Shown one piece after another: positions 26,964 through 37,534 of a stretch of DNA of 64,000 nt (the first letter of the stretch is position 1; each line of letters starts with the position of its first letter). The DNA comes from Mycobacterium sp. ENV421 (lineage in GTDB: Bacteria > Actinomycetota > Actinomycetes > Mycobacteriales > Mycobacteriaceae), in contig NZ_PDHO01000012.1 of NCBI RefSeq assembly GCF_002887815.1, positions 87,221 to 151,220 on the forward strand. Direction: 5' to 3'. Under the pieces are notes generated by a model that did no database searches, was not told the origin of the DNA, and saw only the letters and a list, made by a program, of their open reading frames with translations. The position numbers and the translations under genes were made by a program.

Positions 26964-26969
26964 AGGGTA
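26964..26969 (-). promoter_or_regulatory. -10 box of MOSC gene
   Basis: TACCCT on the minus strand lies 6 nt before the third of three consecutive GTG codons. Confidence 0.4.
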
Positions 26970-27172
26970 ATGGCGGTGCTTCGGCGGTGCTCGTCCAGTC
27001 CGATCGCGCCCGACGAAAGACTGCTCGCCGATGACGAGCCGGTCGATACGAGCGTCGAAATGCTGTGTGCCGATGAGTTTTTCGCGATAGTTCCGGTCGC
27101 TCGGGGCGGTGCTCCTAGGGCTGGGCGGGGTTCCTCGGCGGCGAGCACCTATGGGGGCGCCGGACAGGGGGC

Positions 27173-27178
27173 TAGCGT
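27173..27178 (+). promoter_or_regulatory. -10 box of solute-binding-like gene
   Basis: TAGCGT lies 7 nt before the ATG at 27186, predicting a leaderless mRNA. Confidence 0.4.
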
Positions 27179-27185
27179 TCATGCC

Positions 27186-27908
27186 ATGGCCGAGGTGTTG
27201 CGAGTCGGGGCGGCCTTGCCCGACCCACCGTTCAACGACGCCGGGCCAACAGGCTCCGGCCTCGACGTCGAGCTCATGGCCGCCATCGGCGAGCGGCTCG
27301 GCGCGTCGGTGGAGTTCGTGCGATACCAGGGCCGCGACTTCAACGGCATCTTCGACGCACTGGACTCCGGCGAGTTCGACTGCGTCGCCTCCGGCACCAC
27401 GATCACCGGATCCCGCGCGTTGAAGGCCGCGTTCTGCGATCCGTACCTGATCTCCGGCCAGGCGCTCGCCGTCGACGCCACCCGGCTGCCCGACGTCACA
27501 TCGACAGACGATCTCGAGGGGCTGACCCTCGGCGTGCAGCAGGGCAACACCAGCCAGCCGATCGCCAACCGGCTGCTTGCCGCCGGCAAGGTCGCGCGGG
27601 TGCGGGTGTACGACTACGGCAACATCCGGACCGCGTTGCGAGATCTGTCCAGCGGTCGCTGCGATGCGTTGATGAAACTCGACCCGGTGCTGACCCGGCT
27701 GGCCGCGGCGGCGCCGGGCGTGACCGTCGTTCAGCGCGGCATCACCACCGAGAAGATCGCGATCGCGGTACCGACCACCGATACCGCGTTGCTGGGCCGG
27801 ATCAACGTCGCGCAGGCCGCTCTCGAGCAGGACGGGACGTTGCCGGCGATCCGGGAGCGGTGGACCGGCTCACCACGCGCCGACCAGAGCGGGCCCCGGA
27901 TCTCCTGA
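27186..27908 (+). CDS. family-3 solute-binding-fold protein without signal peptide
   Basis: This 240-residue protein has the fold of family-3 amino-acid-binding proteins. It starts at once with the first beta strand (LRVGAALPDPPF), followed by GLDVELMAAIGERLG, the ligand-loop region DCVASGTTITGSR, FCDPYLISGQALAV, LGVQQGNTSQ and a C-terminal strand EKIAIAV. No signal peptide, lipobox or upstream in-frame export signal can be found, and no permease or ATPase genes are adjacent. It may be a cytosolic enzyme or sensor built on this fold (cyclohexadienyl dehydratases are one precedent), or its true start may be missed. It is divergent from the MOSC gene across 228 bp. Confidence 0.72.
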   Translation: MAEVLRVGAALPDPPFNDAGPTGSGLDVELMAAIGERLGASVEFVRYQGRDFNGIFDALDSGEFDCVASGTTITGSRALKAAFCDPYLISGQALAVDATRLPDVTSTDDLEGLTLGVQQGNTSQPIANRLLAAGKVARVRVYDYGNIRTALRDLSSGRCDALMKLDPVLTRLAAAAPGVTVVQRGITTEKIAIAVPTTDTALLGRINVAQAALEQDGTLPAIRERWTGSPRADQSGPRIS

Positions 27909-27945
27909 GGTTCCAGGCGGTCGCGCATGCCGGTGAGCAGGCCAC

Positions 27946-27951
27946 TAGGCT
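27946..27951 (+). promoter_or_regulatory. putative -10 box of gap operon
   Basis: TAGGCT lies about 35 nt before the gap GTG, and the Shine-Dalgarno GAGGAG follows at 27975-27980. The -35 element is not obvious. Confidence 0.35.
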
Positions 27952-27964
27952 GGGCGGGTACTGA

Positions 27965-29008
<1,044 letters not shown>

Positions 29009-29013
29009 CAGCA

Positions 29014-30222
29014 ATGGCCGTCCAGACACTCGACGACCTGCTGGCCGAGGGTGTTTCGGGTCGGGGCGTTCTCGTGCGCTCCGACCTGAACGTCCCGCTC
29101 GACGGTGGGAAGATCACTGATCCGGGCCGCATCATCGCGTCGGTCCCGACGCTGAAGGCGCTGGCCGACGCCGGGGCGAAGGTCATCGTGACCGCTCACC
29201 TCGGCCGCCCCAAAGGTGGTGTGGATCCGGCGTTCTCGCTGGCGCCGGTGGCCACTGCGCTGTCCGAGCGGCTGGGCAGGCACGTCCAGCTGGCCGGCGA
29301 CGTGGTCGGCACCGACGCACTCGCCCGCGCCGAGGGGCTCACCGACGGGGACGTCCTGTTGCTGGAGAACATCCGGTTCGACCCGCGTGAGACCAGCAAG
29401 GACGACAGCGAACGGTTGGCGCTGGCCAAGGCACTCGTCGAATTGGTCGGCGAGGACGGCGCTTTCGTCTCCGACGGATTCGGTGTGGTGCACCGCAAGC
29501 AGGCGTCGGTGTACGACGTGGCCACACTGCTGCCGCACTACGCGGGAACGCTGGTGGCCGCCGAGGTCAAGGTGCTCCAACAGCTGACCAGCTCCAGTGA
29601 GCGGCCGTATGCCGTGGTGCTCGGCGGGTCGAAGGTGTCGGACAAGCTCGCCGTCATCGAGAATCTGGCGACCAAGGCGGACAGCATCGTCATCGGCGGC
29701 GGTATGTGCTTCACCTTCCTTGCCGCGCAAGGTGTTTCGGTGGGTACCTCGCTTTTGCAGGAGGAGATGATCGAGACCTGCCGTCAGCTGCTGGAGACCT
29801 ACGGCGATGTCATCCACCTGCCGGTGGACATCGTGGTCGCGGAGAAGTTCGCGGCCGACTCGCCTGCGGAAACCGTGTGGGCGGACAGCATCCCGGCCGA
29901 CAAGATGGGCCTGGACATCGGCCCGGAGTCGGTGAAGCGGTTCACCAAGCTGCTGTCCAACGCCCGCACCATCTTCTGGAACGGACCGATGGGTGTGTTC
30001 GAGTTCCCGGCGTTCGCCGCGGGGACCAAAGGGGTGGCCGAGGCGATCGTCGCCGCGACCGGCAAGGGCGCGTTCAGTGTCGTCGGTGGTGGCGATTCGG
30101 CGGCCGCGGTGCGCCAGCTGGGTCTGCCGGAGGACGGTTTCTCGCACATTTCGACCGGCGGCGGTGCATCGCTGGAATACCTTGAGGGCAAAACACTGCC
30201 CGGCATCGAAGTATTGAACTAG
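29014..30222 (+). CDS. pgk: phosphoglycerate kinase
   Basis: This 402-residue monomeric kinase transfers phosphate from 1,3-bisphosphoglycerate to ADP. N-domain motifs are [12 protein letters not shown] and AHLGRPKGG (substrate-binding Asp/Arg). The hinge region has GGSKVSDKL, and the C-domain nucleotide site is [15 protein letters not shown] and [12 protein letters not shown]. Residues [12 protein letters not shown] replace the more usual DAFG form, a conservative change. It is second in the glycolytic operon, with 7 nt before tpiA and an AGGAG ribosome site for the next gene inside that gap. Confidence 0.97.
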   Translation: MAVQTLDDLLAEGVSGRGVLVRSDLNVPLDGGKITDPGRIIASVPTLKALADAGAKVIVTAHLGRPKGGVDPAFSLAPVATALSERLGRHVQLAGDVVGTDALARAEGLTDGDVLLLENIRFDPRETSKDDSERLALAKALVELVGEDGAFVSDGFGVVHRKQASVYDVATLLPHYAGTLVAAEVKVLQQLTSSSERPYAVVLGGSKVSDKLAVIENLATKADSIVIGGGMCFTFLAAQGVSVGTSLLQEEMIETCRQLLETYGDVIHLPVDIVVAEKFAADSPAETVWADSIPADKMGLDIGPESVKRFTKLLSNARTIFWNGPMGVFEFPAFAAGTKGVAEAIVAATGKGAFSVVGGGDSAAAVRQLGLPEDGFSHISTGGGASLEYLEGKTLPGIEVLN

Positions 30223-30229
30223 GAGTCCT

Positions 30230-31015
30230 GTGTCCCGTAAACCGCTGATCGCGGGCAACTGGAAGATGAACCTCAACCACTTCGAGGCCATCGCTCTGGT
30301 CCAGAAGATCGCGTTCTCGTTGCCCGACAAGTACTTCGACAAGGTCGACGTGACGGTGATCCCGCCGTTCACCGATCTGCGCAGTGTGCAGACCCTGGTC
30401 GATGGCGACAAGCTGCGGCTGACCTACGGCGCGCAGGACCTGTCGCAGCACGACTCGGGCGCCTACACCGGCGACATCAGCGGTGCGTTCCTGGCCAAGC
30501 TGGGGTGCACATTCGTGGTGGTCGGGCACTCCGAGCGGCGCACGTATCACCACGAGGACGACGCGGTGGTCGCCGAGAAGGCGGCTGCGGCGTTCCGGCA
30601 TGGGCTGACGCCGATCGTGTGCATCGGCGAGCAGCTCGAGATCCGCGAGGCCGGCGACCACGTCGAGTTCTGCGTGAACTCGTTGCGCGGGTCGCTGGCC
30701 GGGCTCACCAAGGAGCAGCTGACCGATGTGGTGATCGCCTACGAGCCGGTGTGGGCGATCGGCACCGGGCGGGTGGCCAGTGCGGCCGACGCGCAGGAGG
30801 TGTGCGCCGCGATCCGGGCCGAGCTCGGCAACATCGCGACGCGGGAGACCGCCGACGGTGTCCGGGTGCTCTACGGCGGCTCGGTGAACGCCAAGAACGT
30901 CGGGGAGATCGTCGCTCAGCAGGACGTCGACGGCGCGCTGGTCGGCGGGGCGTCGCTGGACGGGGAGCAGTTCGCCACTCTGTCGGCGATCGCCGCGGGT
31001 GGGCCCCTGCCGTGA
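30230..31015 (+). CDS. tpiA: triosephosphate isomerase
   Basis: This 261-residue TIM-barrel enzyme interconverts dihydroxyacetone phosphate and glyceraldehyde-3-phosphate. Catalytic motifs are intact: AGNWKMN (Lys), VVGHSERR (His), [11 protein letters not shown] (Glu at about residue 172, then loop 6) and YGGSVNAKN (phosphate grip). The GTG start follows AGGAG. It is the third gene of the operon after gap and pgk. secG follows after 54 bp with its own promoter. Confidence 0.97.
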   Translation: MSRKPLIAGNWKMNLNHFEAIALVQKIAFSLPDKYFDKVDVTVIPPFTDLRSVQTLVDGDKLRLTYGAQDLSQHDSGAYTGDISGAFLAKLGCTFVVVGHSERRTYHHEDDAVVAEKAAAAFRHGLTPIVCIGEQLEIREAGDHVEFCVNSLRGSLAGLTKEQLTDVVIAYEPVWAIGTGRVASAADAQEVCAAIRAELGNIATRETADGVRVLYGGSVNAKNVGEIVAQQDVDGALVGGASLDGEQFATLSAIAAGGPLP

Positions 31016-31056
31016 ACCCTCCCGTGACCGATGCCGTGATGACGGCCCCGACCAGG

Positions 31057-31062
31057 TAGTCT
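31057..31062 (+). promoter_or_regulatory. -10 box of secG
   Basis: TAGTCT lies 7 nt before the secG ATG, predicting a leaderless mRNA independent of tpiA. Confidence 0.5.
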
Positions 31063-31069
31063 GGTCGCC

Positions 31070-31303
31070 ATGGTTTTGACTTTGCAGATCATCCTGGTCA
31101 CCACCAGCGTTCTGGTGGTGCTCTTGGTGCTCCTGCACCGTGCCAAGGGTGGCGGCCTGTCGACGCTGTTCGGCGGCGGTGTGCAGTCCAGCCTGTCCGG
31201 GTCGACCGTGGTCGAGAAGAACCTCGACCGCCTCACGCTGTTCGTCACCGGTATCTGGGTGGTGTCCATCATCGGCATGGCCCTCCAGATCAAGTACAGC
31301 TAG
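31070..31303 (+). CDS. secG: preprotein translocase subunit SecG
   Basis: This 77-residue inner-membrane protein has two transmembrane helices (about 2-22 and 52-72) separated by the family loop HRAKGGGLSTLFGGG. SecG assists SecYEG-mediated export. The gene sits after tpiA as in other actinobacteria (Rv1440). Its TAG stop shares the CTAG tetranucleotide with the convergent oxidoreductase gene. Confidence 0.94.
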   Translation: MVLTLQIILVTTSVLVVLLVLLHRAKGGGLSTLFGGGVQSSLSGSTVVEKNLDRLTLFVTGIWVVSIIGMALQIKYS

Positions 31304-32247
31304 TCCGTTTCAGGCGTGAAGACGATCCGCTGACCGTTCTCGGGCTGCGGCCACACCTGTTCGACCTCCGCCAGCGGGACCGCGCGCGCCTGCGTCCGCA
31401 GGGTGCCGTTGGAGATTTCGGCCGCCAATTCCGGCAGCTCCGCCACGATATCGGCGACCGGCACCGACCCGATACCGCTGCCGACGATCTGCATCGGCAT
31501 GGATCGCAGAGCCGCCGATGGGATGCCGGCGTCGGCGCCGGCCATCGAACCGATCTGAATCCACGTCAGCGGCTGTGCTGAGTCGTGGCGGCCGCGCGCC
31601 AGGCCGGCCATGATGTCGGCCGCGGGCGGTCCCCACAGGTAGTCGAGCACAATGTCGGCCGCGGTGATCCGGTCGATGCTCGTGGTGATCTCGTCGAGTG
31701 CGACCACGTCGTCGGCGCCGAGGTCGGGCAGCAGTGCCAGCTGCCTGCGGTCCCGGCCGATGCCGATCACCGCCCCAGCGCCGAGATACTTGGCGACCTG
31801 CACTGCCAGACGCCCGGCGGTTCCGGTCGCGCCCAGAATCACGACGGTCTGTCCCCGGTGCATCAGGGTACGGCGGCGTAACGCCACCCACGACGACATG
31901 GCGGGGTTCATCGCCGCGGCTATCGCGACCGGATCGGCGTCGTCGGGGAGCACGACACTGCGGCGCACGTCGACGACGGTCTGTTGGGCCATCGCACCGA
32001 GGTCGGTGGCCACGACGAAGTAGCGCAACATGCCGTCGGAGGCGCGGCCGACACCGTCGATCCCGGGCACCAGGGGCAGGACGCCGGTGCTGGTGTAGTG
32101 GGCTCCGCTGGCGCGGGACCGCACCAGCGGATGCAGACCTGCCGCAAGGACGTCGACGACGATGTCGGTGTTCCCGATCGCGATTGCCTGCGGAACTTCC
32201 TGATAGACAGGCGGTTTCGTGAAGTCTGTGACGACCGCTGCGTACAC
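31300..32247 (-). CDS. medium-chain (MDR) zinc-independent oxidoreductase, quinone-reductase-like
   Basis: This 315-residue protein has a GroES-like N-terminal domain (VVDVLAAGLHPLVR, VPGIDGVGRAS in part) and a Rossmann domain with VVILGATGTAGRLAVQVAKYLG as the NADP-binding turn. No structural or catalytic zinc Cys set is visible, which points to a quinone or enone reductase. The GTG at 32247 is chosen because GGAGG lies 7 nt upstream; the upstream TTG at 32259 would bury that site. It is divergently arranged with a marR gene around a 30-bp inverted repeat, so MarR control by a small reactive compound is likely. It converges on secG. Confidence 0.82.
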   Translation of the reverse strand: MYAAVVTDFTKPPVYQEVPQAIAIGNTDIVVDVLAAGLHPLVRSRASGAHYTSTGVLPLVPGIDGVGRASDGMLRYFVVATDLGAMAQQTVVDVRRSVVLPDDADPVAIAAAMNPAMSSWVALRRRTLMHRGQTVVILGATGTAGRLAVQVAKYLGAGAVIGIGRDRRQLALLPDLGADDVVALDEITTSIDRITAADIVLDYLWGPPAADIMAGLARGRHDSAQPLTWIQIGSMAGADAGIPSAALRSMPMQIVGSGIGSVPVADIVAELPELAAEISNGTLRTQARAVPLAEVEQVWPQPENGQRIVFTPETD

Positions 32248-32264
32248 GGCATCCTCCAAAATAG

Positions 32265-32270
32265 ATGGTA
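32265..32270 (-). promoter_or_regulatory. putative -10 of the oxidoreductase gene
   Basis: TACCAT on the minus strand overlaps the left arm of the inverted repeat. Transcription would start about 10 nt before the GTG, with GGAGG inside the short leader. Confidence 0.4.
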
Positions 32271-32297
32271 TTACGAACTAAATTTAGATGGTAATAC
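32268..32297. promoter_or_regulatory. MarR-type operator (30-bp inverted repeat)
   Basis: Arms GTATTAC and GTAATAC and the central CTAAATTTAG share the same dyad axis; only three bases per side break the symmetry. The flanks also form a 16-bp direct repeat (AGATGGTA-W-TACGAAC at 32263 and 32286). The site covers promoter elements of both divergent genes. Confidence 0.6.
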
Positions 32298-32309
32298 GAA
32301 CCAATGCGG

Positions 32310-32315
32310 TACGCT
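32310..32315 (+). promoter_or_regulatory. -10 box of marR gene
   Basis: TACGCT lies 6 nt before the ATG at 32322, predicting a leaderless mRNA and supporting that start. Confidence 0.45.
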
Positions 32316-32321
32316 AGTGCG

Positions 32322-32804
32322 ATGCCGGGCGATATCTCAGAAGCGCTGCTGGAAGACCTGGTGCGCACCTCGTTCGCGGTGACTGCGGTGTTGAACCGGG
32401 TCGCCGCCGACAACGACCTGTCCCTGACGCAGCTGCGTGCGCTGGCCATCCTGCGCGACCGCGAACCCACCATGGCGCAACTCGCCGAATACCTCGGCTT
32501 GGAGCGATCGTCGGTGAGCGGGTTGATGGACCGCGCGGTGCGCCGCGGTCTGGTCAAACGGGCCACCAGCCGCGAGGACGGCCGCTCGGTGCACGTCACC
32601 CTGACCGCCACCGGGCAGCGGCTCGGCGCCGATCTCGCCGACACGGTCGCCGGCCTGCTGACACCGATGACCAGCCGGCTCAGCGCCGCCGAGCAGAAGC
32701 GACTGACCGCGCTGCTGTCGGGAATGCTCGACCCCGCGCCGCCCGTCACCCCGACTCCCCGTCGTCCTCGCGGAGCAACCGTTCCGGGTGGTGCGCGTCG
32801 TTGA
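32322..32804 (+). CDS. MarR-family transcriptional regulator
   Basis: This 160-residue winged-helix regulator contains LTQLRALAILRDREP, the helix-turn-helix TMAQLAEYLGLERSSVSGLMDR and the wing VKRATSREDGRSVHVTLT, here given in parts. MarR proteins usually repress a neighbouring gene and release DNA when they bind a small aromatic or oxidised ligand. The divergent oxidoreductase and the shared palindrome make self- and neighbour regulation likely. The ATG at 32322 follows a -10 box by 6 nt; an ATG at 32304 would add six residues. Its 3' end overlaps the convergent HNH gene by 59 nt. Confidence 0.86.
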   Translation: MPGDISEALLEDLVRTSFAVTAVLNRVAADNDLSLTQLRALAILRDREPTMAQLAEYLGLERSSVSGLMDRAVRRGLVKRATSREDGRSVHVTLTATGQRLGADLADTVAGLLTPMTSRLSAAEQKRLTALLSGMLDPAPPVTPTPRRPRGATVPGGARR

Positions 32805-34089
32805 CCCGTGGGGGACCGGTGCCGTCGCTCCACGCGATCCGGCCGTCCTCGGTGACAGTCGTCGTGTACGTGCCCTCGGTCGCCATCGCGTGGTCGCACG
32901 GGCAGCCGAAGTACAGGTTGTCGGCGTCGGTCGGGCCGCCGGCGCTCCACTCCAGCGCATGATGCACTTCGGAGTGGTAGCCGGGCTCGAAACAGTCCGG
33001 CTTGGTGCACCCGCGGTCGCGGGCATGGCAGATGATCCGATGGTCGGCAGTCGCAAGCCGTTTCGCGCGGCCTAGGTACAGCGGGCGTGCCGAGTGATCC
33101 TCGAACACCGCCAGGTAGTGCACCGCTTCGCCGGCCATCCGGATGACGTCGCGCATCGGGAGCCGGCCGGTTCCGCCGGTACGGGCCCAGCCCGCCGCCT
33201 GCTCCAGCTCGCCCAGCGTCGTCGTCACGATCACGGTCACCGGCAGTCCGCGATGCTGCCCCAACGCCCCCGATGACAGAGCCGCCTTGAGGCCGAGCGT
33301 GATTCCGTCGTGGCAGCGTTGTTCCGGGCTTCGGTTGTCGCGTCCCCCGGTGCCGTCGGGGAGATGGCGCCCCGGCCGGACTGCGGCCGTCACCGCTTCG
33401 ATGTAGGCGCGGCTCTCCGGATCCACCCAGCCGGAAAGCCTGCTCATCCCGTCCGGACCCTGCCGGCCCAGCCGCAACCCGCGCCGTCGTGCCCGATCCT
33501 CGTCGGTGAACGTGCCGTCGGGATTCAGGCAGTTTGCGATCTCGACACCGATCGCCGCGACGAACTTCGAATCCTGTTCGCGCGCCCGGCGAACCAACGC
33601 ACGTTCCGCCGCGGCCCGGTCGGCCGCAGTGACGAACGACGGCAGCCGGTCGAGCGCAGTGCACACTGCCGCGATGTGGTCCTCGCCGACCTCCCCGGCC
33701 TCGACCGCGGCCGCCACCACCGGCAATTCCGGCGGTAGCGTCGGACCGGTCAGAGATCGACGCGGCCGCAGTCGAGCCGCCAGCGCGAACCGACGCTTGA
33801 CCTCCCCGGCCGTCAGGCGTAACCGGCTGGCCAGGACGTCACGGACCTTCACTCCGGCAGGCGACGACGAGCCGTCGACCGGTTCGGCGATCTCGCCGAA
33901 CATCCGGTAGGACAGCCCGCGGTTCACTCGGTTCTGGCCCTCCAGGCGTTCGGCCACCTCGATGCGAAACGTGTTGCCGGCCAGATCAGTACAGATCGAC
34001 CGGAGCCTGCCGTACGCAGCGTCGACGGCATCGAGCTCGGCGCGAACCCGCTCATGCACCGCGTGGGTGGTCAGGGGTTCGACGGACAT
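32746..34089 (-). CDS. DUF222 / HNH-endonuclease protein (13E12 REP family)
   Basis: This 447-residue protein has the DUF222 domain (about 1-330; [12 protein letters not shown] start) and a C-terminal HNH nuclease motif with zinc-type cysteines ([17 protein letters not shown], then GGPTDADNL and CPCDH). This matches the mycobacterial 13E12 repeat family, often multicopy and sometimes linked to mobile or phage-like elements. No inverted repeats or second copy are visible here. A perfect LexA box lies 13 bp before the ATG and a TACCGT -10 lies 6 nt before it, so the gene should be leaderless and DNA-damage inducible. It is divergent from ppc. Confidence 0.85.
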   Translation of the reverse strand: MSVEPLTTHAVHERVRAELDAVDAAYGRLRSICTDLAGNTFRIEVAERLEGQNRVNRGLSYRMFGEIAEPVDGSSSPAGVKVRDVLASRLRLTAGEVKRRFALAARLRPRRSLTGPTLPPELPVVAAAVEAGEVGEDHIAAVCTALDRLPSFVTAADRAAAERALVRRAREQDSKFVAAIGVEIANCLNPDGTFTDEDRARRRGLRLGRQGPDGMSRLSGWVDPESRAYIEAVTAAVRPGRHLPDGTGGRDNRSPEQRCHDGITLGLKAALSSGALGQHRGLPVTVIVTTTLGELEQAAGWARTGGTGRLPMRDVIRMAGEAVHYLAVFEDHSARPLYLGRAKRLATADHRIICHARDRGCTKPDCFEPGYHSEVHHALEWSAGGPTDADNLYFGCPCDHAMATEGTYTTTVTEDGRIAWSDGTGPPRVNDAHHPERLLREDDGESG

Positions 34090-34095
34090 GACGCC

Positions 34096-34101
34096 ACGGT
34101 A
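34096..34101 (-). promoter_or_regulatory. -10 box of HNH gene
   Basis: TACCGT on the minus strand lies 6 nt before the ATG at 34089 and directly abuts the LexA box. Confidence 0.5.
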
Positions 34102-34117
34102 TCGAACAATTGTTCGA
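34102..34117. promoter_or_regulatory. LexA (SOS) box
   Basis: TCGAACAATTGTTCGA is a perfect palindrome and a full match to the mycobacterial SOS box TCGAAC-N4-GTTCGA. It lies between the predicted -35 and -10 of the HNH gene, a position suited to repression. 13E12-family genes are among known mycobacterial LexA targets, as I recall. Confidence 0.85.
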
Positions 34118-34219
34118 GCACCAGGGGCGAAACCGCAACCTGTGGACGAAGTCGGCTCTGTGGACAACGCCACGACCCCACGCCCTGCAGCCCATAGCGG
34201 ACACCGGAATACTTGGGGG

Positions 34220-37027
34220 ATGGCTGAAGCTCCGGATGTGTCGCTGGAACCGATCGGCGCGGTACAGCGCACCCAGGTCGGGCGGGAGGCCACCGAGCCG
34301 ATGCGGGAGGACATCCGGCTGCTGGGGGCGATCCTCGGTGACACCGTGCGCGAGCAGAACGGCGACGAGGTCTTCGACCTCGTCGAAAAAGCCCGCGTCG
34401 AATCGTTCCGGGTGCGCCGATCCGAGATCGACCGGTCCGAGCTGGCCCAGCTGTTCGACGGCATCGACGTCCACCAGGCCATCCCGGTGATCCGCGCGTT
34501 CAGCCACTTCGCCCTGCTGGCCAACGTCGCCGAGGACATCCACCGCGAACGGCGCCGCGCGATCCACGTCGCCGCCGGGGAACCACCACAGAACAGCACC
34601 CTCGCCGCCACCTACGACAAGCTCGATGCCGCCCAGCTGGACGCGGCAACGGTTCAGGAAGCACTCACCGGGGCATTGGTGGCGCCGGTCATCACCGCCC
34701 ACCCCACCGAGACCCGCAGGCGCACCGTCTTCGACACCCAGCACCGCATCACCCAGCTGATGCGCGTGCGGCTACACGGTCAGGACGAAACCGAGGACGG
34801 CCGGCCGGTCGAGACCGAACTGCGCAGGCAGATCCTGACGCTATGGCAGACCGCACTGATCCGGTTGTCCCGCTTGAAGATCCAGGACGAGATCGAAGTC
34901 GGCCTGCGGTACTACCCGGCGGCGTTCTTCGAGGTGATCCCGAAGGTCAATGCTGAGGTTCGCGACGCGCTGCGAACCCGCTGGCCCGACGCCGAGCTGC
35001 TGCCCGAGCCGATCCTGCGGCCAGGCTCCTGGATCGGCGGCGATCGCGACGGAAACCCGAACGTCACCGCCGACGTGGTCCGGCTGGCCACCGGCAGCGC
35101 CGCCTACACCGCCCTGGGACACTACTTCGCCGAGCTCAACAAGCTCGAACAGGAATTGTCGATGTCGGCGCGCCTGGTGAAGACCACCGACACTCTCGTC
35201 GCCCTGGCCGACGCCTGCCACGAGCCGGCCCGGATGGACGAGCCCTACCGGCGGGCACTGCGGGTGGTGCACGCCCGGCTCACCGCGACCGGGCAGAAGA
35301 TCCTCGATCGCGAACCGGCGCACACCCTCGATCTCGGCCTCGAACCGTACGACACACCCGACGAGCTGCTCGCCGACCTGAACACCATCGACGCGTCATT
35401 GCGCGCCAACGGCAGCACCCTGCTGGCCGACGACCGGCTTGCCCGGTTGCGGGAAGCCGTGGACGTCTTCGGTTTTCACCTGAGCAGCCTGGACATGCGG
35501 CAGAACTCCGAGGTGCACGAACAGGTCATCGCCGAACTGCTGTCCTGGGCCGGGGTCCATCCGGACTATGCGTCGCTGTCCGAGCCGGAGCGGGTCGAGG
35601 TGCTGGCCGCCGAGCTGAAGACCCGCCGGCCCCTGGTGCGCGACGACTCCGAGCTCTCCGAGCTGGCCCGCAAAGAACTCGACATCGTGTTCGCCGCCGC
35701 CCGTGCGGTCACGGTGTTCGGCCCCGAAGCGGTGCCCAACTACATCATCTCGATGTGCCAGTCGGTCTCGGACATGCTGGAAGCCGCGATCCTGCTCAAA
35801 GAGGCGGGTCTGCTCGATGTTTCGAGTGGCGACGTCTACGCGCCCGTCGGAATCGTGCCCCTGTTCGAAACGATCGACGACCTGCAGCACGGCGCCTCGA
35901 TCCTCGAGTCTGCGCTGGACCTGCCGCTCTACCGTGCGATGGTGCATGCCCGCGGCGAGAGCCAGGAGGTGATGCTCGGCTATTCGGACTCCAACAAGGA
36001 CGGCGGATATCTGGCCGCCAACTGGGCGCTCTACCGGGCCGAACTGGATCTGGTGGAATCGGCCCGCAAGACCGGAATTCGGTTGCGGCTCTTCCACGGT
36101 CGGGGCGGCACCGTCGGCCGGGGCGGTGGCCCGAGCTACGATGCGATTTTGGCCCAGCCGCCGGGTGCGGTGAACGGTTCGCTCCGGCTGACCGAACAGG
36201 GCGAGGTGATCGCCGCGAAGTACGCCGAGCCGCGGATCGCGCACCGCAACCTGGAGACATTGCTCGCCGCCACGCTGGAGTCGACGCTGCTCGACACCGA
36301 GGGCCTCGGCGACCTCGCCGAGCAGGCGTACGAGGTGCTCGACGACCTGGCCGCCCGGGCTCAGCGTGCCTACGCCGAATTGGTCCACGAGACACCAGGT
36401 TTCGTCGACTACTTCAAGGCTTCTACACCGGTCAGCGAGATCGGTTCGCTCAACATCGGCAGCAGGCCGACGTCGCGCAAACCCACCACGTCGATCTCCG
36501 ATCTGCGGGCCATCCCGTGGGTGCTGGCCTGGAGCCAGTCGCGCGTGATGCTGCCCGGCTGGTACGGCACCGGCACCGCGGTCGAGGAGTGGATCGCCGA
36601 TGGTCCGGAATCGCCCGAGGCCCGGCTCGAGGTCTTGCAGGAGCTGTACAAGAACTGGCCGTTCTTCGCCACAGTGCTCTCCAACATGGCGCAGGTGCTC
36701 GCCAAGGCCGACATGGGCTTGGCCGCCCGGTATTCCGAGCTGGTCGAGGACGAGGAGCTCCGCGCCCGGGTGTTCGACAAGATCGTCGCCGAGTACGGCC
36801 GCACGCTGCGGATCCATCAGCTGATCACCGGCCAGGACGACCTGCTCGCCGACAACCCGGCGCTGGCCAGGTCGGTGTTCAACCGTTTTCCATACCTGGA
36901 GCCGCTCAACCACTTACAGGTCGAGCTGCTGCGCCGCTACCGGTCCGGAGACGACGACGAGCTGGTCCAGCGCGGCATCCTGCTCACCATGAGTGGGTTG
37001 GCGTCGGCACTGCGCAACAGCGGTTAG
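34220..37027 (+). CDS. ppc: phosphoenolpyruvate carboxylase
   Basis: This 935-residue enzyme carboxylates PEP to oxaloacetate, refilling the TCA cycle. Catalytic motifs are intact: [12 protein letters not shown] with the active-site His (about residue 160), [10 protein letters not shown] (about 586), the flexible loop [13 protein letters not shown] (about 625) and a C-terminus ending in ALRNSG. M. leprae carries ppc in this neighbourhood and, as I recall, M. tuberculosis lacks it. The ATG is preceded by TTGGGGG. The longer open frame upstream runs into the divergent HNH promoter and is not used. DUF309 follows after 3 nt. Confidence 0.96.
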   Translation: MAEAPDVSLEPIGAVQRTQVGREATEPMREDIRLLGAILGDTVREQNGDEVFDLVEKARVESFRVRRSEIDRSELAQLFDGIDVHQAIPVIRAFSHFALLANVAEDIHRERRRAIHVAAGEPPQNSTLAATYDKLDAAQLDAATVQEALTGALVAPVITAHPTETRRRTVFDTQHRITQLMRVRLHGQDETEDGRPVETELRRQILTLWQTALIRLSRLKIQDEIEVGLRYYPAAFFEVIPKVNAEVRDALRTRWPDAELLPEPILRPGSWIGGDRDGNPNVTADVVRLATGSAAYTALGHYFAELNKLEQELSMSARLVKTTDTLVALADACHEPARMDEPYRRALRVVHARLTATGQKILDREPAHTLDLGLEPYDTPDELLADLNTIDASLRANGSTLLADDRLARLREAVDVFGFHLSSLDMRQNSEVHEQVIAELLSWAGVHPDYASLSEPERVEVLAAELKTRRPLVRDDSELSELARKELDIVFAAARAVTVFGPEAVPNYIISMCQSVSDMLEAAILLKEAGLLDVSSGDVYAPVGIVPLFETIDDLQHGASILESALDLPLYRAMVHARGESQEVMLGYSDSNKDGGYLAANWALYRAELDLVESARKTGIRLRLFHGRGGTVGRGGGPSYDAILAQPPGAVNGSLRLTEQGEVIAAKYAEPRIAHRNLETLLAATLESTLLDTEGLGDLAEQAYEVLDDLAARAQRAYAELVHETPGFVDYFKASTPVSEIGSLNIGSRPTSRKPTTSISDLRAIPWVLAWSQSRVMLPGWYGTGTAVEEWIADGPESPEARLEVLQELYKNWPFFATVLSNMAQVLAKADMGLAARYSELVEDEELRARVFDKIVAEYGRTLRIHQLITGQDDLLADNPALARSVFNRFPYLEPLNHLQVELLRRYRSGDDDELVQRGILLTMSGLASALRNSG

Positions 37028-37030
37028 CCG

Positions 37031-37498
37031 ATGGCCCGCGACCGCGACGAGTCCGGCCGGCCCCGCAATGCCAGGGCCCGCGACGCACTCGGCCGGCCGC
37101 TGCCGCCTGGCGCGCAGGGGGAACCCCGCATTCCCGACGACCTGAGTCTCCCGCCGGCCGAAACCCTCGCCTACGCGCAAGATCTGCTCAGCCGAGGGCG
37201 GGCGTTTCACGCTCACGAAGTCTTCGAGGCGGCCTGGCAGAACGGACCCGATGACGAGCGACCGCTGTGGCAGGGGCTGGCCCAGTTCGCGGTCGGTGTC
37301 ACGCACATCCAACGCGGCAATCGCACGGGTGCTGCCGCACTGCTGCGCCGGGCATCAACGCTGCTTGCCGAGGTCCCAGGAGCGCCCTACGGCATCGACA
37401 TCGTCGGTCTGGCCGCCACCGGGGCCGCGCTGGCAGACGATCTCGCCGCAGGCGTCGAGATCGATGCGGAGCGGTTGCGGCCGCACTTGACCCCGTGA
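37031..37498 (+). CDS. DUF309-domain protein
   Basis: This is a 155-residue DUF309 protein. The hallmark RAFHAHEVFEAAW is at about residues 57-69, followed by LWQGLAQFAVGVTHIQRGN and GAAALLRRA. The helical fold's role is unknown; the His/Glu-rich motif may bind metal. The first 35 residues are a basic, Pro-rich extension. It starts 3 nt after the ppc stop, so it is almost certainly co-transcribed with ppc, but I cannot infer a functional link beyond that. Confidence 0.8.
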   Translation: MARDRDESGRPRNARARDALGRPLPPGAQGEPRIPDDLSLPPAETLAYAQDLLSRGRAFHAHEVFEAAWQNGPDDERPLWQGLAQFAVGVTHIQRGNRTGAAALLRRASTLLAEVPGAPYGIDIVGLAATGAALADDLAAGVEIDAERLRPHLTP

Positions 37499-37534
37499 TG
37501 GAACCAACAGCTGGCCGATAGCGTCAAAACGGTT

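Noticed and set aside
31310..33664. 784-codon open frame on the minus strand
   Set aside because: It lies across the oxidoreductase, MarR and HNH genes in another frame and has Arg/Pro-rich shadow composition. The three real genes have recognisable domains.
32746..34089. Insertion sequence around the HNH gene
   Set aside because: No terminal inverted repeats, target duplications or transposase were found; family membership alone is not evidence of mobility.
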